Source of the DNA: Hirudo medicinalis
Taxonomy: Eukaryota > Annelida > Clitellata > Hirudinida > Hirudinidae
NCBI GenBank assembly: GCA_011800805.1
Contig: MPNW01001135.1
Location: 1 to 25,000 of the forward strand
Direction of reading: 5' to 3'
DNA length: 25,000 nucleotides
Made by a program: the position numbers and the translations under genes
Part shown: one piece after another, positions 1-18,045 of the stretch
Position numbering within the stretch: the stretch's first letter is position 1
Layout: the number at the start of each line of letters is the position of its first letter
The notes under the pieces: generated by a model
What the model saw: only the letters and a program-made list of their open reading frames with translations
Databases searched by the model: none
Told to the model about the DNA's origin: nothing

Positions 1-39
1 TTATTATTAATATTATTATGATTATTTTATTATAATTGT

Positions 40-109
40 AATAATAATAATAATAATAATAATAACAATAATAATAATAACAATAACAATAATAATAATA
101 ATAATAACC
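40..109. repeat. AAT trinucleotide microsatellite
   Basis: A run of AAT units interrupted by AAC. The preceding bases 1-39 are also AT-rich with ATT units, giving an inverted ATT/AAT arrangement at the window edge. Confidence 0.85.
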
Positions 110-1520
110 TAGCATAATAATTAGAGTATTAATAACATCAGTAACAGTAGTAAGTACTGATAATGACTGATAATAATGATAAATCATAAACAACATTTTC
201 ACGAATAATGTTTTAATTACATCGGAGCGTAAAGGACCTCGAGGATTCGCCGTAAATATTACTCTGACGTGCTTCGATCACTTCAGCCCAGGCAGAAAAT
301 GATGACAACGATGATGAAGACGGCGATGATGGTGACGGCGATGATGATGAAGAATGAAATCAATCACATGACAACCATACGTTACCATAGATGAATGAAC
401 GAACGAATGAGTGAATAAGCGGAAGAATGAATGAGTAAAGGAATTAATGACTGAACGAGTGAATGAACGAATGTCCGATATCATCGATTACAAGGTGCGA
501 GATGATGACTCAAAGCATCGAGGCCCGTCAAAATATCGACAGAGGTTACCGGCGGCGATGGATTTATACCACAGGTCGATCGCAGAGCTCCTGCACCGTT
601 GGTCTACCCGCCCGTTACAATAACAACACCTTCAGGCTGAGAAACACCGGGATCTTTTCCACCTATCCGCACCGTCTCGCCCTTGATCCATCCATCAATC
701 ATTCGCACACCTGCAGTGCTGCACACCTTTCGCAGCCGTTTGCAGTCTGTCAACGTCCAAATGATAGATTTAAAGATTCCCCGCTCAATTAATTGCATGT
801 GTATCAACCATCAATCATGATTGTTTTTTTTTGAGATGTTTTTGTACGGTATTACGGCGATAAGGAACCAGACTAACATTGAAAATCATTTGTTCATCCA
901 ATACCCCATGGTTGAATTCATTCAACCAACTACCTTCAGCCATTTCATACCTCTTATCGGATTTTCTTCTACAATAACTCACTCAACCACCCATCCATCC
1001 ACCTGTCGTCACTCATCCCTACCCACAAACACATGAATCCATCCATCCACCAATTAGGATATATCCACCTCCATGGTTAGGCCGTATCACTTGGAGAAAA
1101 GCAGTGCAGCACAATGTTTCTACCTGGATTGAGCAGCTGAGCCAGTATCCCATTCATCAAAGGACGATACGAAAAGAGAACAGAGGTGGATTGGAGGCCT
1201 TCTTCTGACAGGTAAATTGTTGTGTGTATGCATGCATGCAAGTGAAGGAATGAATTCGATGAGTCATTCACTCATTCACCTATTCACCCACCCATTCACT
1301 CTCATAAACAGAAATAAAGAAATCACGTGATGAACTAGAACAACAAAGGAAAAGATGAATGGAGTACGAAATGAAAGAATGGGGATGACAATAAAACGAT
1401 AGAAAGGGGACCCGTTTTCAAAAGGCAACAACCACTTGCAAGCCACAAACATCTGCCTCTATAGTGCTCATAATGTCCTGGTTCTGTCAGTGGATGCGTT
1501 TCAAATCAAAGACAATTTTC

Positions 1521-1566
1521 ACTCATTCACACTCACCCACTCACTCACTCACTCACTCACTCATTC

Positions 1567-1599
<33 letters not shown>

Positions 1600-1616
1600 G
1601 CCACTCACTCACCCAC
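1521..1616. repeat. Tetranucleotide microsatellite (ACTC / ATTC / AATC)
   Basis: ACTC units pass into ATTC units, then about seven AATC units, then ACTC again. The unit changes by single-base steps, which suggests slippage from one ancestral tetramer. The tract is open in several frames only because of its periodicity. Confidence 0.85.
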
Positions 1617-1763
1617 TGATTCATGCATTCATATTTAACTTCGTAAAATATAAAAACGTCCGCCTTATCATATATGGCTTGTACTCAGGCGAGGCTATCG
1701 TAGTCATCGTCATTATCATCATCGTCATCATCAACATCGACGTCATCGTCTTAAGTCAGAAGA

Positions 1764-4146
1764 ATGTCTGACATTCCAAGCACGCAAGGCATCAAAGTCC
1801 CAGTGAGAAGGAGGAAGGTCGTCATGGAGAACTCGAAAGCGGATGAGACATGTTTCCAGGTTAATGTTAATGCAATTTAGAAAAAAAAAAACAAAAACAA
1901 ATTAAAATCGATAGCATCAAATTTACGACTACGGGTGACTACGTCGGCGGCTGCAACACGTCAGCGCGACCACAACATGTTCATAACTCACACCGCGCAT
2001 TCTAAAAATAAAAGAGAGAGAAGTAAACATCACTAAAAATTATTACTGTTTTTAGAAGATGCAAGAGTAACTATTGACGACGACGATGATGACGATGACG
2101 ATGATGATGATGATAGTGATGATGACAATGACGTAGTATAGTAGTGACAATGCGTTTGATGACGAGCTCTCGCTAGAACAATGCTCCCTCTCATCCGTCA
2201 TCCGCTCCGGTACAATGACCGGATCTAATTGTTCCACTCCATTTCGAAACAACCACGAGCAGTCGATAATTATAATCAATTATAATAAACTATGATAAAT
2301 TATGATAAAGCATGTCATTAAGAAAGTGAACTAGGCTCCAATTAGCGTTATTTTGCATATTATTAGCGTAATGGGACGAACCCAACTGGTCCTTTTTTGT
2401 GCGAAATCTTCAGGAACCACTGTGCACCGCTTACTTTAAAGTAGTTTGGGAATGAGATCATGATAACAATAAAGTTAGACAGAGTGAGTGGATGAGTGAG
2501 TGAGTGAGTGAGTGATCACGAGTGAAATTCAACGTCATCACTCTGACTTATTGGAAAAAGATCACAGAAATGTTTCACAACTTGAGGCAGATAATTATTG
2601 TAATTGCTTGCATCCTTATCATCATCGTCGTCATCGTCATCATCATCATCATCGTCATCGTCATCATCATCATCATCATCATCATCACAGTCCTCATCTT
2701 CGTCAGCGTCATCATTATCGTAGATATCGTCACCATAGCTATTGGTGATCATTCACATCAGTTGTAGCTAATTATTATTACTAATTATCATTCATAATTC
2801 ACAGAATTCAAAGAGCGCGGTAGACAAATGCATGAAGATAAAAAAAAAAGAAGAAGTCTGTAACAAGGCCCCTTGAAACTCGCCAATAAGGAAAGTTGCA
2901 GCAGCCATAAAAGGAAACATTTCACCTGTGCACCGCTGTTGTTGTCTTTGTAGACAAACTAAACAACAACTTGTGGGCTCTGGCATTGTCTCGACCCAAG
3001 AGAGGCCGCCAGGGAGGATCACCCCCTACCCCAAATAATCTAGCCAGTGGAGTGTGCTCGATCGAATATTCAAGAGATGAAAATAAAATAGAATAGAACA
3101 AGAAATGTTAATGTATTCAAATTCTTATCCAATCCGGTTGTAACAGGCGAGATTATAATATTATAATTAGCCTCTATTATGAGTCTGGCATGCTAACAGG
3201 ATGCAGTGGGTTATTGTTTGCTTACATGCATGCAAAAGGCATAAATAGCTTTAGGCTGAAAGCATACTACATTGTATACTTACACACGCAACGTAAACAA
3301 CATTAATATTAATTAGCTAATTAGAATATTAATGGCTAAGACGGTTTAGAACAGCTTGGTCAGTGGAGTGACACCAGGCAATCGATGCCAGTGTTGACAA
3401 TGTTTGTTTGTTTAGTTTTCAAGAAGCTTATTTCTTCATTAATTCCCGACAAACTCCTGCAAAGGCAAACTTGACTTGTTGATTTCCAATCCAACAACAT
3501 TCGTTTTGAGCATGTGATTTAAATTTGGATTATATCCTCTCCATTTCAACTCATTCCATTACTAACTAAGCACAATATGATGTTGATGATGATGATGATG
3601 ATGATGGTGATGATGATGGTGATGATGATGATGACGACGACAATGATGTTGATTTGTGCTTAGCCATCGTATCACAACAATGACAAACAGATATATTTTA
3701 AAAGCACTCATACATGTTTACATAGAAAAATGAATCCATCAGCTGAGATCAGAAATTGAACAGGTTCTCCTATTTGGATGAGTTACTTTCAAATGTGTCT
3801 TATCTAGACTATCAGCAGTTATGTTGCAAAATTGATAAAATCTTACATATCTTATCAGTACTATCTGCTGATATGATGCAGGTGATAAGCAAGGGTGATA
3901 ATAATAAAAATAAAAATGACAACAACAATGATAATAACAATAACATTACCAATAATACTGATCATAATCATAATAATCATAATAACAAAATGATGAAAAC
4001 ATAAATAAAGTAAACAATAAATCTATTTATGTATAAACCACATGTCTGTAGAGCAATGTCAAAATGAAAGGAGTCATACATTATCACCAGCAGACAGTAA
4101 AATGTCATACTTGAGTGCATCACATATGAAAAGTAATATAATATAA
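1764..4146 (+). CDS. Tentative three-exon small hypothetical protein
   Basis: This is a tentative model, not recognised as any family. Exon 1 is 1764-1859 (ATG with A at -3; begins MSDIPSTQG and contains the basic run VRRRK), with donor cag|gttaat. Exon 2 is 3753-3881, with acceptor gatcag and donor cag|gtgata; it encodes a helix-prone segment (LDELLSN, then KIDKILHILSVL) that could form a coiled coil. Exon 3 is 4054-4143 with stop 4144-4146 and encodes a serine-rich tail. All junctions are phase 0, giving about 105 residues. The final acceptor is uncertain, because gtag two bases upstream would change the tail. The introns contain ATC, GAGT, GAT and AAT repeats. Codon composition in the three pieces looks protein-like, but phase agreement could be chance. 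The first intron (about 1.9 kb) is long for such small exons. Confidence 0.3.
2078..2128. repeat. GAC/GAT trinucleotide tract
   Basis: An impure run of GAC and GAT units. It lies inside intron 1 of the tentative small gene. Confidence 0.75.
2481..2514. repeat. GAGT tetranucleotide microsatellite
   Basis: GAGT units with one GGAT substitution. The opposite-strand unit is ACTC, the same as the tract near 1540, so the two are inverted relative to each other about 950 bp apart. Confidence 0.8.
2618..2687. repeat. ATC/GTC trinucleotide microsatellite
   Basis: Imperfect ATC units with interspersed GTC. Long poly-His, poly-Ile and poly-Asp frames across it are artefacts of the period. Confidence 0.85.
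3583..3649. repeat. GAT trinucleotide microsatellite
   Basis: GAT units with GGT and GAC variants. It ends about 100 bp before tentative exon 2 of the small gene. Confidence 0.85.
3898..3990. repeat. Degenerate AAT-rich tract
   Basis: AAT, AAC and GAT units in poor register, filling the second intron of the tentative small gene. It makes an asparagine-rich frame that is not considered coding. Confidence 0.65.
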
Positions 4147-4233
4147 AAACTGATGATATTATGAATGCATTGCATCAATAATTCATTATTATTATTAATA
4201 TTATCTTGAATGAAATTATAACAGTCTTCAAGC

Positions 4234-4833
4234 TCAACCAACCTCCTTCAATGTAATCTCCTCCTTGGTTATCTCCTCCTCGGCAGCTGTGGTGAGGACG
4301 GCTTCTGGCACCAGAGAAGTCCTCCGGTTGGTTCGAGCCTGTTCGGTAACCACCATGCCCTTCGTGTCGTCGATGTTCACCGCTGCGGATATTTTGAACC
4401 TCGAACCCGGGACGTCCCTGAACGAATTCTTGTTGAGGGTTCCGTCTCCGTTGCCAGATCCCCCGACAGGGTCGACCATCTGGTTCATGAGGATATTGCT
4501 GGAAGCAGACTTTGGCATGTTGTTCGAACTGCTTCGGTTCTCGTCAGAGTCCAGCAGAGGCTTGCTTTCGGACTGGTTTTCGGCGTCGTCATAGCTGCCT
4601 AAGGCTGGAAGGGGCTGCGACTTTTGGGCATCCTGAGGTTGCTTGGGTCCCGAAAGTCTAGCAAGGTCTGAGGAACTGGCTACGTTTCTGAAGCGGTTCG
4701 AAGACGACACCCTTGGCATGACCGCAGCGGGTTCTGGGGCTGGAGAGGGTTTTCCGACGTTGGACGGCACATTGTTATTAGCCTCGTCGCTGACGTCTTC
4801 AATCGGTATATAGATCACAAAGAGATTCGCCAT
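4234..4833 (-). CDS. Single-exon serine-rich hypothetical protein, 199 aa
   Basis: Not recognised. The frame is open a little further upstream without an ATG; the ATG at 4833 has a strong context (aaaATGG) and is taken as the start. The N-terminus is hydrophobic (NLFVIYIPI, residues 3-11). The rest is low-complexity and probably disordered: serine clusters near 43-45, 53-55 and 101-103, asparagine-rich stretches, a glycine-rich piece near 124-131, and an acidic Thr/Glu/Lys tail. Residues 170-173 read RRTS, a textbook basophilic-kinase (PKA-like) site. GC content and codon use are clearly higher than in flanking DNA, and no internal intron is needed. A TATA box lies at 5161-5170 on the same strand, implying an unspliced leader of roughly 300 nt. 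It could also be the last exon of a longer gene, but the promoter argues for a complete one. Confidence 0.6.
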   Translation of the reverse strand: MANLFVIYIPIEDVSDEANNNVPSNVGKPSPAPEPAAVMPRVSSSNRFRNVASSSDLARLSGPKQPQDAQKSQPLPALGSYDDAENQSESKPLLDSDENRSSSNNMPKSASSNILMNQMVDPVGGSGNGDGTLNKNSFRDVPGSRFKISAAVNIDDTKGMVVTEQARTNRRTSLVPEAVLTTAAEEEITKEEITLKEVG

Positions 4834-5160
4834 TTTTACTGCCTTCACTTGTTTTCTTAACACTTCGTTTAATGTTTTGAACGAACGCGGAACTAGAAAA
4901 GCGGAGCTTCAGAAATTGTTCAATACTTCGTTGTTGTAACCAAACTGGAAAAAACAGGCAAATTGTCCAGACAACGACCAAAAAATAAAGCAAAAGTAAA
5001 ACGTAGCCGAGAACGACAGCGATGAAAACAGCCGCGGCTTAAAATCGGCACTCGATTTCAACTTTCTAGTTAACTCAAAATTAACAACGAAAACCGACAG
5101 AGCCAAGCACGATCCGATCGGCGCACTCGGCGAGAGAAGCACTGTACGTACAAAACACTC

Positions 5161-5170
5161 TTTTTATATA
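5161..5170 (-). promoter_or_regulatory. TATA box for the 199-aa minus-strand gene
   Basis: On the minus strand the sequence reads TATATAAAAA, a near-consensus TATA box. Transcription would be expected to begin about 30 bases downstream, near 5130-5140, leaving a leader of about 300 nt before the ATG at 4833. It is the clearest core promoter element in the window. Confidence 0.5.
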
Positions 5171-6236
5171 CTCAAATACCATCGCGCCCTGGCATTCTTG
5201 AATCTTAAGCAACGAACAATAATTAATATTCCAGGCTTCGTTTCAGTATTCAATTTCAACATTTAATTAAGAAATTTAATTGTTTTTCATTATCAGAATA
5301 AATTCTATTCATAGTAAAAACAATGAGTAGCGGGTGTATATAATCTCCATTATTCGATTCGTTGCAGACGAATTTTATTTTATTTCAAGTTTTTGATTTT
5401 TAATTATTTAAAGGCTTTATTTAATATGTCGTTTTAATTTTAAACTGAGCAAATTAAAAAGCCCGATTGCTAAACAAATGCCCAAAAAAAAGAATTCTAA
5501 CATTTTGGCAGAGCGATTTCTTGAATTTCCAGAATTCATTGTTATTGAAATTAGATTTTTAACAAATAAAATTTTTAAAAACCAGTTCATTTTAGATTCT
5601 ATTAACAATATTGATGCATGCTTTCCCGAACAAATCTAAATCCAAGTTCTCGTATGTAGATGTGCACGTAGTAGTGTAGTCTGCAATTACGCTTTGAAGA
5701 ATTTTAACAAATTTAAAATTTTAATGGTACAAATAAAATGTGTAAAACCACATCTCTTGCACCTGTTTAGTTTTATTGAGAATTAGTTGTACCATTGAAT
5801 AATGAAATCTCTAAGGTTTGATGCAGCATTTGGTGTTTCGCAATACGGCCTTTCGTGTGAGCCGGGAGTTGTAAATATTAAGGCTAGCTTACCAATTATT
5901 AATATTTCGTTTATGTGATATGTTATGATTTACTCTCCAAAAGTGGTGCATCTCATTTAAGTCCCACAGTCACCGCTAACCAATTCAGAAGAATTTTCTG
6001 ACCTCGTAAACCATCTGTTGAAAAAAACTTTCTGGGATTTCTGTGCGTTTTGCAAGTTTTCGACCTCTCCCATACTGCAGACGAGAGCTAACATCTCGCT
6101 GGTTAAGCTAAAAACATCTCTAACCTCCTTGTCTGGAACGTCATAAAAACGAAGACGATTCCTGTCTACCTCAAATTACTCAGAACTGGAAATTAGCGGA
6201 TCGCCAGACTTCGACTAGGCGATCCGTACTTGAGAA
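5171..6236. other. AT-rich intergenic region between divergent genes
   Basis: No gene is seen. The DNA is AT-rich with few long frames and, unlike most of the window, almost no microsatellite. It separates the minus-strand 199-aa gene from the plus-strand MEK gene, so it should contain the MEK promoter and leader, but no TATA box or initiator could be placed with confidence for the plus strand. Confidence 0.5.
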
Positions 6237-13756
<7,520 letters not shown>

Positions 13757-13950
13757 AGCCCTCACCTCCATTGGGCCCTCTTTACTGCCTGGCGTTATGT
13801 CGATGTTGCTAACGGGTGCATGCAGATCTTGTGGAGTGATTGAAGGTTGTTGTTATTTTGTTGGAAATGGTTGTCATTGATGACTTGTTTGGCCGCACTT
13901 CGCCTAGGCTGCCAGGCTGTGAGGCAGTCTCACAACGACACACTAGCGAA

Positions 13951-14215
13951 ACTGTTGTGGTTGCTGTCGCTGTTGTTGCTGTTGTTGTTGCTGTTGCTGT
14001 CGTCGTCATGCTCACTACCGCGGTCCCTATCGTTATCGATACTGTAATTACTAAAAACTATGTTTCAGTCATCGTCATCATAACTTATCATCAGGTCTTT
14101 AATCATTGCAGGGGACTCTCTTCACAACACATTACTGTCATTATGATTATCATCATCATCATCACCGTCATCGACATCATCGTCATCATCATCATCATTA
14201 TCGTCGTCACCATGA
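13951..14215. repeat. GTT/GCT tract and ATC tract downstream of the MEK gene
   Basis: GTT and GCT units (13951-14010) and ATC/GTC units (14142-14210), separated by unique sequence. The region is downstream of the MEK stop codon and may be 3' UTR or intergenic. Confidence 0.7.
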
Positions 14216-14578
14216 TCGTGCACTACCACAACTATTGTACATCTATGGTAAAAGCTTTTGACAGATCTATTTATCCTTTTCGAGGTCATTTTCGGTGTCA
14301 TGCATATTCATGAACTGACCTTACTCAATATCCGTGTGCGTGTGTGCGTGTGTCTGTGCTCTAGGTGATCATGCAGCTTTTTCTTGGCCTATGGCATTTA
14401 TTGAACTTATTTAGTCATTTCTTCATCATCATCGTCGTCGTCATCATCATCATCCCGTCATCGTTGTCGTACATTCATTCATTCGTCCGCGAATCCATCC
14501 ATTCATCTCTCTACTCAGTTGTCCAGAAGCATACTCATGCATTTATTACGCTTGCTCACTTAACAACATCGAAACATC
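14216..14578. other. Intergenic DNA between repeats, no gene seen
   Basis: Mostly unique sequence with a short ATC/GTC tract at about 14423-14453 and GTGT-rich DNA near 14333-14357. No supported coding exon was found. Confidence 0.5.
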
Positions 14579-14728
14579 ATCATTATCATCCACATCGCTA
14601 TCATCCACATCGTTATCATCCGCATCGTTATCATCCACATCGTTATCATCCACATCATTATCATCCACATCGTTATCATCCACATCATTATCATCCACAT
14701 CGTTATCATCCACATCGTTATCATCCCT
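14579..14728. repeat. 15-bp minisatellite, ten tandem copies
   Basis: Ten exact-length copies of a 15-base unit, ATCgTTATCATCCAC, with point variants only. The ATCATT and ATCGTT versions alternate in copies 5-9, suggesting that a 30-base higher-order unit has begun to form. The unit is itself built from ATC-like triplets, so it probably arose from a nearby ATC microsatellite. One frame reads as a His/Tyr/Pro/Arg pentapeptide repeat with no evidence of expression. Confidence 0.9.
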
Positions 14729-16202
14729 ACTATATCACAACCACCACCATAGTGCAAGTCATCACGCTATGGTTTCTTCAGAGTACTTGAACAGTCGAAA
14801 GTTTTCCTTTGAATTATTTTTGGATTTTTAAGGAATTTTCGACAATTGATCTTACTCCATTCTATTTAAATGCCCCTTTTTGTTTTGCATTTGACTCTGG
14901 ATTTGTAACATTAGTCGAGGTAGGCAGCCGGATGGCCGACCGCCCCCAACCCCTACCCATTAGTCTGCTGCAGTTATTTATAGCTCATCTGATGACGGGG
15001 GCGGAGTATGATTAAGGAAATAGAAATTAGAGATGATCATGTTAAGTTCTTCTGCTCATTTGGCCCTTTGCATTCTTGGCGTATTCTTCGCTTATGTAGA
15101 ATGTCTGATGTTATATTTTTAAGATGGCGTTTATAATAACCACCATCGTCGTCGTCGTCGTCTTCATCTTCCGAGCATCCTTTGTTGTCTGGATTATCTG
15201 CATGTTGGACGAGAGGTCGATGAGGTTGCTCCCCTGTTATTCCAGGGGATTTGATTCCGTTTTGCCGACTCGATTTCAGACTCGAGTTTGTGCTTATTCC
15301 TCTTAGTAATTCTCCGTTCGGTTAAACACAACAAAGCGTGGCAAAACGTTTAACTTCATTCGCTTCGAGAATGCTCATTTTTTTCCTGTCGTTGGAGTAA
15401 AATGTTATTTTATTATATTTTGAATCCATGAATCTTTCGACCTCATCTTTAGTTTACTCGAACCATCGTTGGGAGACCCGTGGCGATGGTGGTGGTGGAC
15501 TTGCCCTCCTAAGATGTATCCACCCAGATATTCATTTCCATCTCTCTCCTCGTGGAACGTAGATTCGAATGAAGATCGGATTCAGTTCTTGTACTTTGCT
15601 CAAAATTTTGTTTTGCTGATGTCGACGATGTAGCTCTTTGCTTTGATGTTTCTCATCGACGTCGCAGGGCCAGTATTTTGGTTACGGTCGTTCGGATTGC
15701 TTTTTCTCAAACAGCTTTTTGAGCAAATAAAGATTATTCTTAGACGCGAAATTCGTTTTTAACTTTTGGGAAGGTACGATGAAAAGGATGCCATAGAATG
15801 TTAAATTCAAGATACGTCTTGACCTCGGGGATGTGGGTTAGATGAGTTTGGAAGCATAAAAAAGATTTTAATGTAGGAACGTGCCTGAAACAAGTAAATA
15901 ATGATAAGGTATTGTAGCTGATTAGTCTTTACCTTCCGCTAGATTGTTGACTGGTAATTTTGTTGTGCTGGTAATCGTAATGTCCGAAATAATATTGGAT
16001 TATTATGCAAGCACTAATTTTTAGATATTTTCATTAAATTTAAAAAAAATAATTTTTGATGGGTTGCGCAATTTTTTAAATTTTCTGCTCATTAATTTTC
16101 TCGTCAAAAATTTGTTTTGATATGGATTTCTCATGTTGTGGCAATCAGCGGATTGGTCGTGTTTGGCTGATGTGATGTTGTCAAGAATATCTCAAAACGA
16201 GA
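14729..16202. other. Intergenic region, no supported gene
   Basis: Unique, moderately AT-rich DNA between the minisatellite and the zinc finger gene. It contains one short GTC tract near 15146-15168 and a GC-rich patch near 14920-15005. Frames of 60-70 codons have no recognisable motifs or paired splice sites. The last few hundred bases should hold the zinc finger gene's promoter and leader. Confidence 0.5.
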
Positions 16203-18045
16203 ATGCAATGTTCCAATGACGACCGGATTCCCAATCCTCGCGACTATTCGCATTTTGGAAATGAGGACAGCACCATGACGGCGTCGAAATATAACGCCGA
16301 TATTTATTATGACTACCACTACAAGGACTTTTCTAACGACAGCGAAAGTTTAAACTATCATGCACCTTGTGATCGATTACTGACACTTTCTACCGATGTC
16401 ACTCCACAAAAAGATCTGCCTACACCAACTAGAAACCCTCGTAATATTTGGGTAAAAAAAGTAAAACTTCCTGCACAAACAGTCCATTGTGACGTCTGCG
16501 ACTGCAATTTGAACTCGTCTGCTCAGGCTGAGGCACACTTCAAGGGACAAAGCCACCAAAAACGTCTGATGAACAAGGTCAGACTGGCTGATCCTGCTTG
16601 TCCAAACTTCATGCATGACACTGATACAAGGACGATAGTTGCAGAAGGATACTCGAGTTTCGAAAGTGGTGAAACATTGGGCTCAACCGATAAGCAGACC
16701 ACAGGAGAAGTTAACGAAAAACACGAGCAGCAAGGTCGGTTATTTATTTTTCTGCTGCAATATGAAACTTATTGACAATTTGAATTTTTGCTAACTTGGG
16801 AATTGTTGAAGCTGAGGTAATTAACACGAATAGATTTAATGATAATTGAATTCAAACCCATAATTTACATGTTATTCCATCAGCAACTGGAGTCTCACCA
16901 CCAGGTGCCAGCTGCCTGCAGGACAACGACGACTTCAGGGTCATTGAACCCCCAAAGAAAAAGCAGAGGGTCATCCTGGCCATACCCTGTGAGATTTGTG
17001 GTCTCACCTTCAACTCAGAAGCACAGGCCGGCGACCACTTCAAGAGTTCGAAGCACATTAAGAAGATCCAGTTGCTGCAGCAAATCAGCATTGAAGGTGG
17101 TAGCATCATTTCTGTGGTGTTGTGTTGCAGGTTTTTGATATTTTAATGTCTGATTATGATGGTGATGTTAATTACAATTTGCTGTTAATCACTTAAAAGT
17201 TACAGCACGCGATGCATGATAACGATGGTGATGATGATTCTCTCGACAGATACTTCTCTGCAAATCCAGGTGAGCTTGCCCAGACCGAACCCGCCCGGAA
17301 AGTGTAGGTTCCACTGTGGCGTCTGCAACGTGTCTTTGAACTCGAGTGCACAGTTCGATCAGCACTGCTCGGGTAAGGAAGAAGCGATTTCACAAATTTA
17401 AAAGAGACCTTTTCATTCTTAATGTTGTTGTTGTTGTTGCCTGTGACGTTGTCGTCATTCTTTTCCCCTCAGACGTGATACATTTTGTCCTTTCAACTCT
17501 CCAGGTCAAGGACACAAGAAGAAGTTACTGAACTTCTCGGCCCCCGAGAACGAGACTTCGGGCCACAAGTCCGGTTGGTTTTATTGCAGGATTTGCGACA
17601 CGAGCTGTCGAACGGCCCTCGGCCTGCACAAGGTACGACCTTTTGACCTCTCACGAATATTTGTTAGTTTAATCAGCAGTTTTGCATGATTGGTTGGATG
17701 TTATCAATTTGTGATGCGATCAGTCGTTCTTGGTTCGGACATAACAGCCGCCTTAAGTTGTTCTTTTTCTTAACATTTTGAACCAGTTATCAAAAGGGGT
17801 GGGTCGTCAAAAACTCCGGGAACGTTTTAGGATTATAAAACTTTCAACTTAATTTCATATGAAATGCCAGTAACACGTTCACTCCTCGTACTCGCCAGCA
17901 CGTCTCGACCGAAGATCACAAGACCAAGACTCAGGCCAAGACAGAATGGACCGAAGCGGATCTGCCCGGCCTGCACGTCTCGTCCGAGGATCGCGAGACG
18001 AGGGCCACGACAGAACGGACGGAAGGAGATCCGTCGGGTTCCTAA
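16203..18045 (+). CDS. Four-finger U1/matrin-type C2H2 zinc finger protein (ZNF385/ZNF346-like), 380 aa
   Basis: Probably a nuclear RNA- or DNA-binding protein. Exons are 16203-16734, 16884-17096, 17250-17372, 17505-17632 and 17899-18045, with consistent phases. Each finger is C-x2-C-x12-H-x5-H, the U1-type spacing that binds double-stranded or structured RNA in relatives such as ZNF346: C96/C99/H112/H118, C213/C216/H229/H235, C271/C274/H287/H293 and C317/C320/H333/H339. Fingers 1-3 share the core LNSSAQ or FNSEAQ, typical of the ZNF385 family. Long linkers separate the fingers, and PPKKKQR (200-206) may be a nuclear localisation signal. Introns split finger 3 between its histidines and finger 4 just before its first histidine; fingers 1 and 2 are whole. 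The C-terminal exon contains a degenerate internal duplication. The start is the first ATG of the open frame; Met25 is an alternative. Assignment to one named orthologue is not possible from sequence alone. Confidence 0.85.

Larger units (their letters stand above)
1..1763. other. Repeat-rich intergenic stretch, no secure gene
   Basis: No convincing gene is visible here. The first 110 bases are AAT-type microsatellite. A short impure GAT tract lies near 296-350 and tetranucleotide runs (ACTC, ATTC, AATC) lie at 1521-1616. Short open frames across 540-1215 have splice-like ends on both strands, but they cannot be assembled into one model; they are listed as a finding. Confidence 0.5.

Noticed and set aside
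2792..3060. Possible fragment of a transposable element
   Set aside because: The GC-rich patches here and near 14920-15005 share short C-rich words, but no reverse transcriptase, transposase, terminal repeat or clear shared block could be seen.
4265..4594. A 109-codon plus-strand frame
   Set aside because: Mirror of the minus-strand 199-aa gene, which has the promoter and better start context.
14579..14728. Regularly spaced repeat resembling a CRISPR array
   Set aside because: The copies are directly adjacent with no spacers, and the context is eukaryotic.
14560..14790. Tandem peptide repeats (YHPHR or MWMIT type)
   Set aside because: They are translations of the 15-bp minisatellite with no splice sites or flanking coding sequence.
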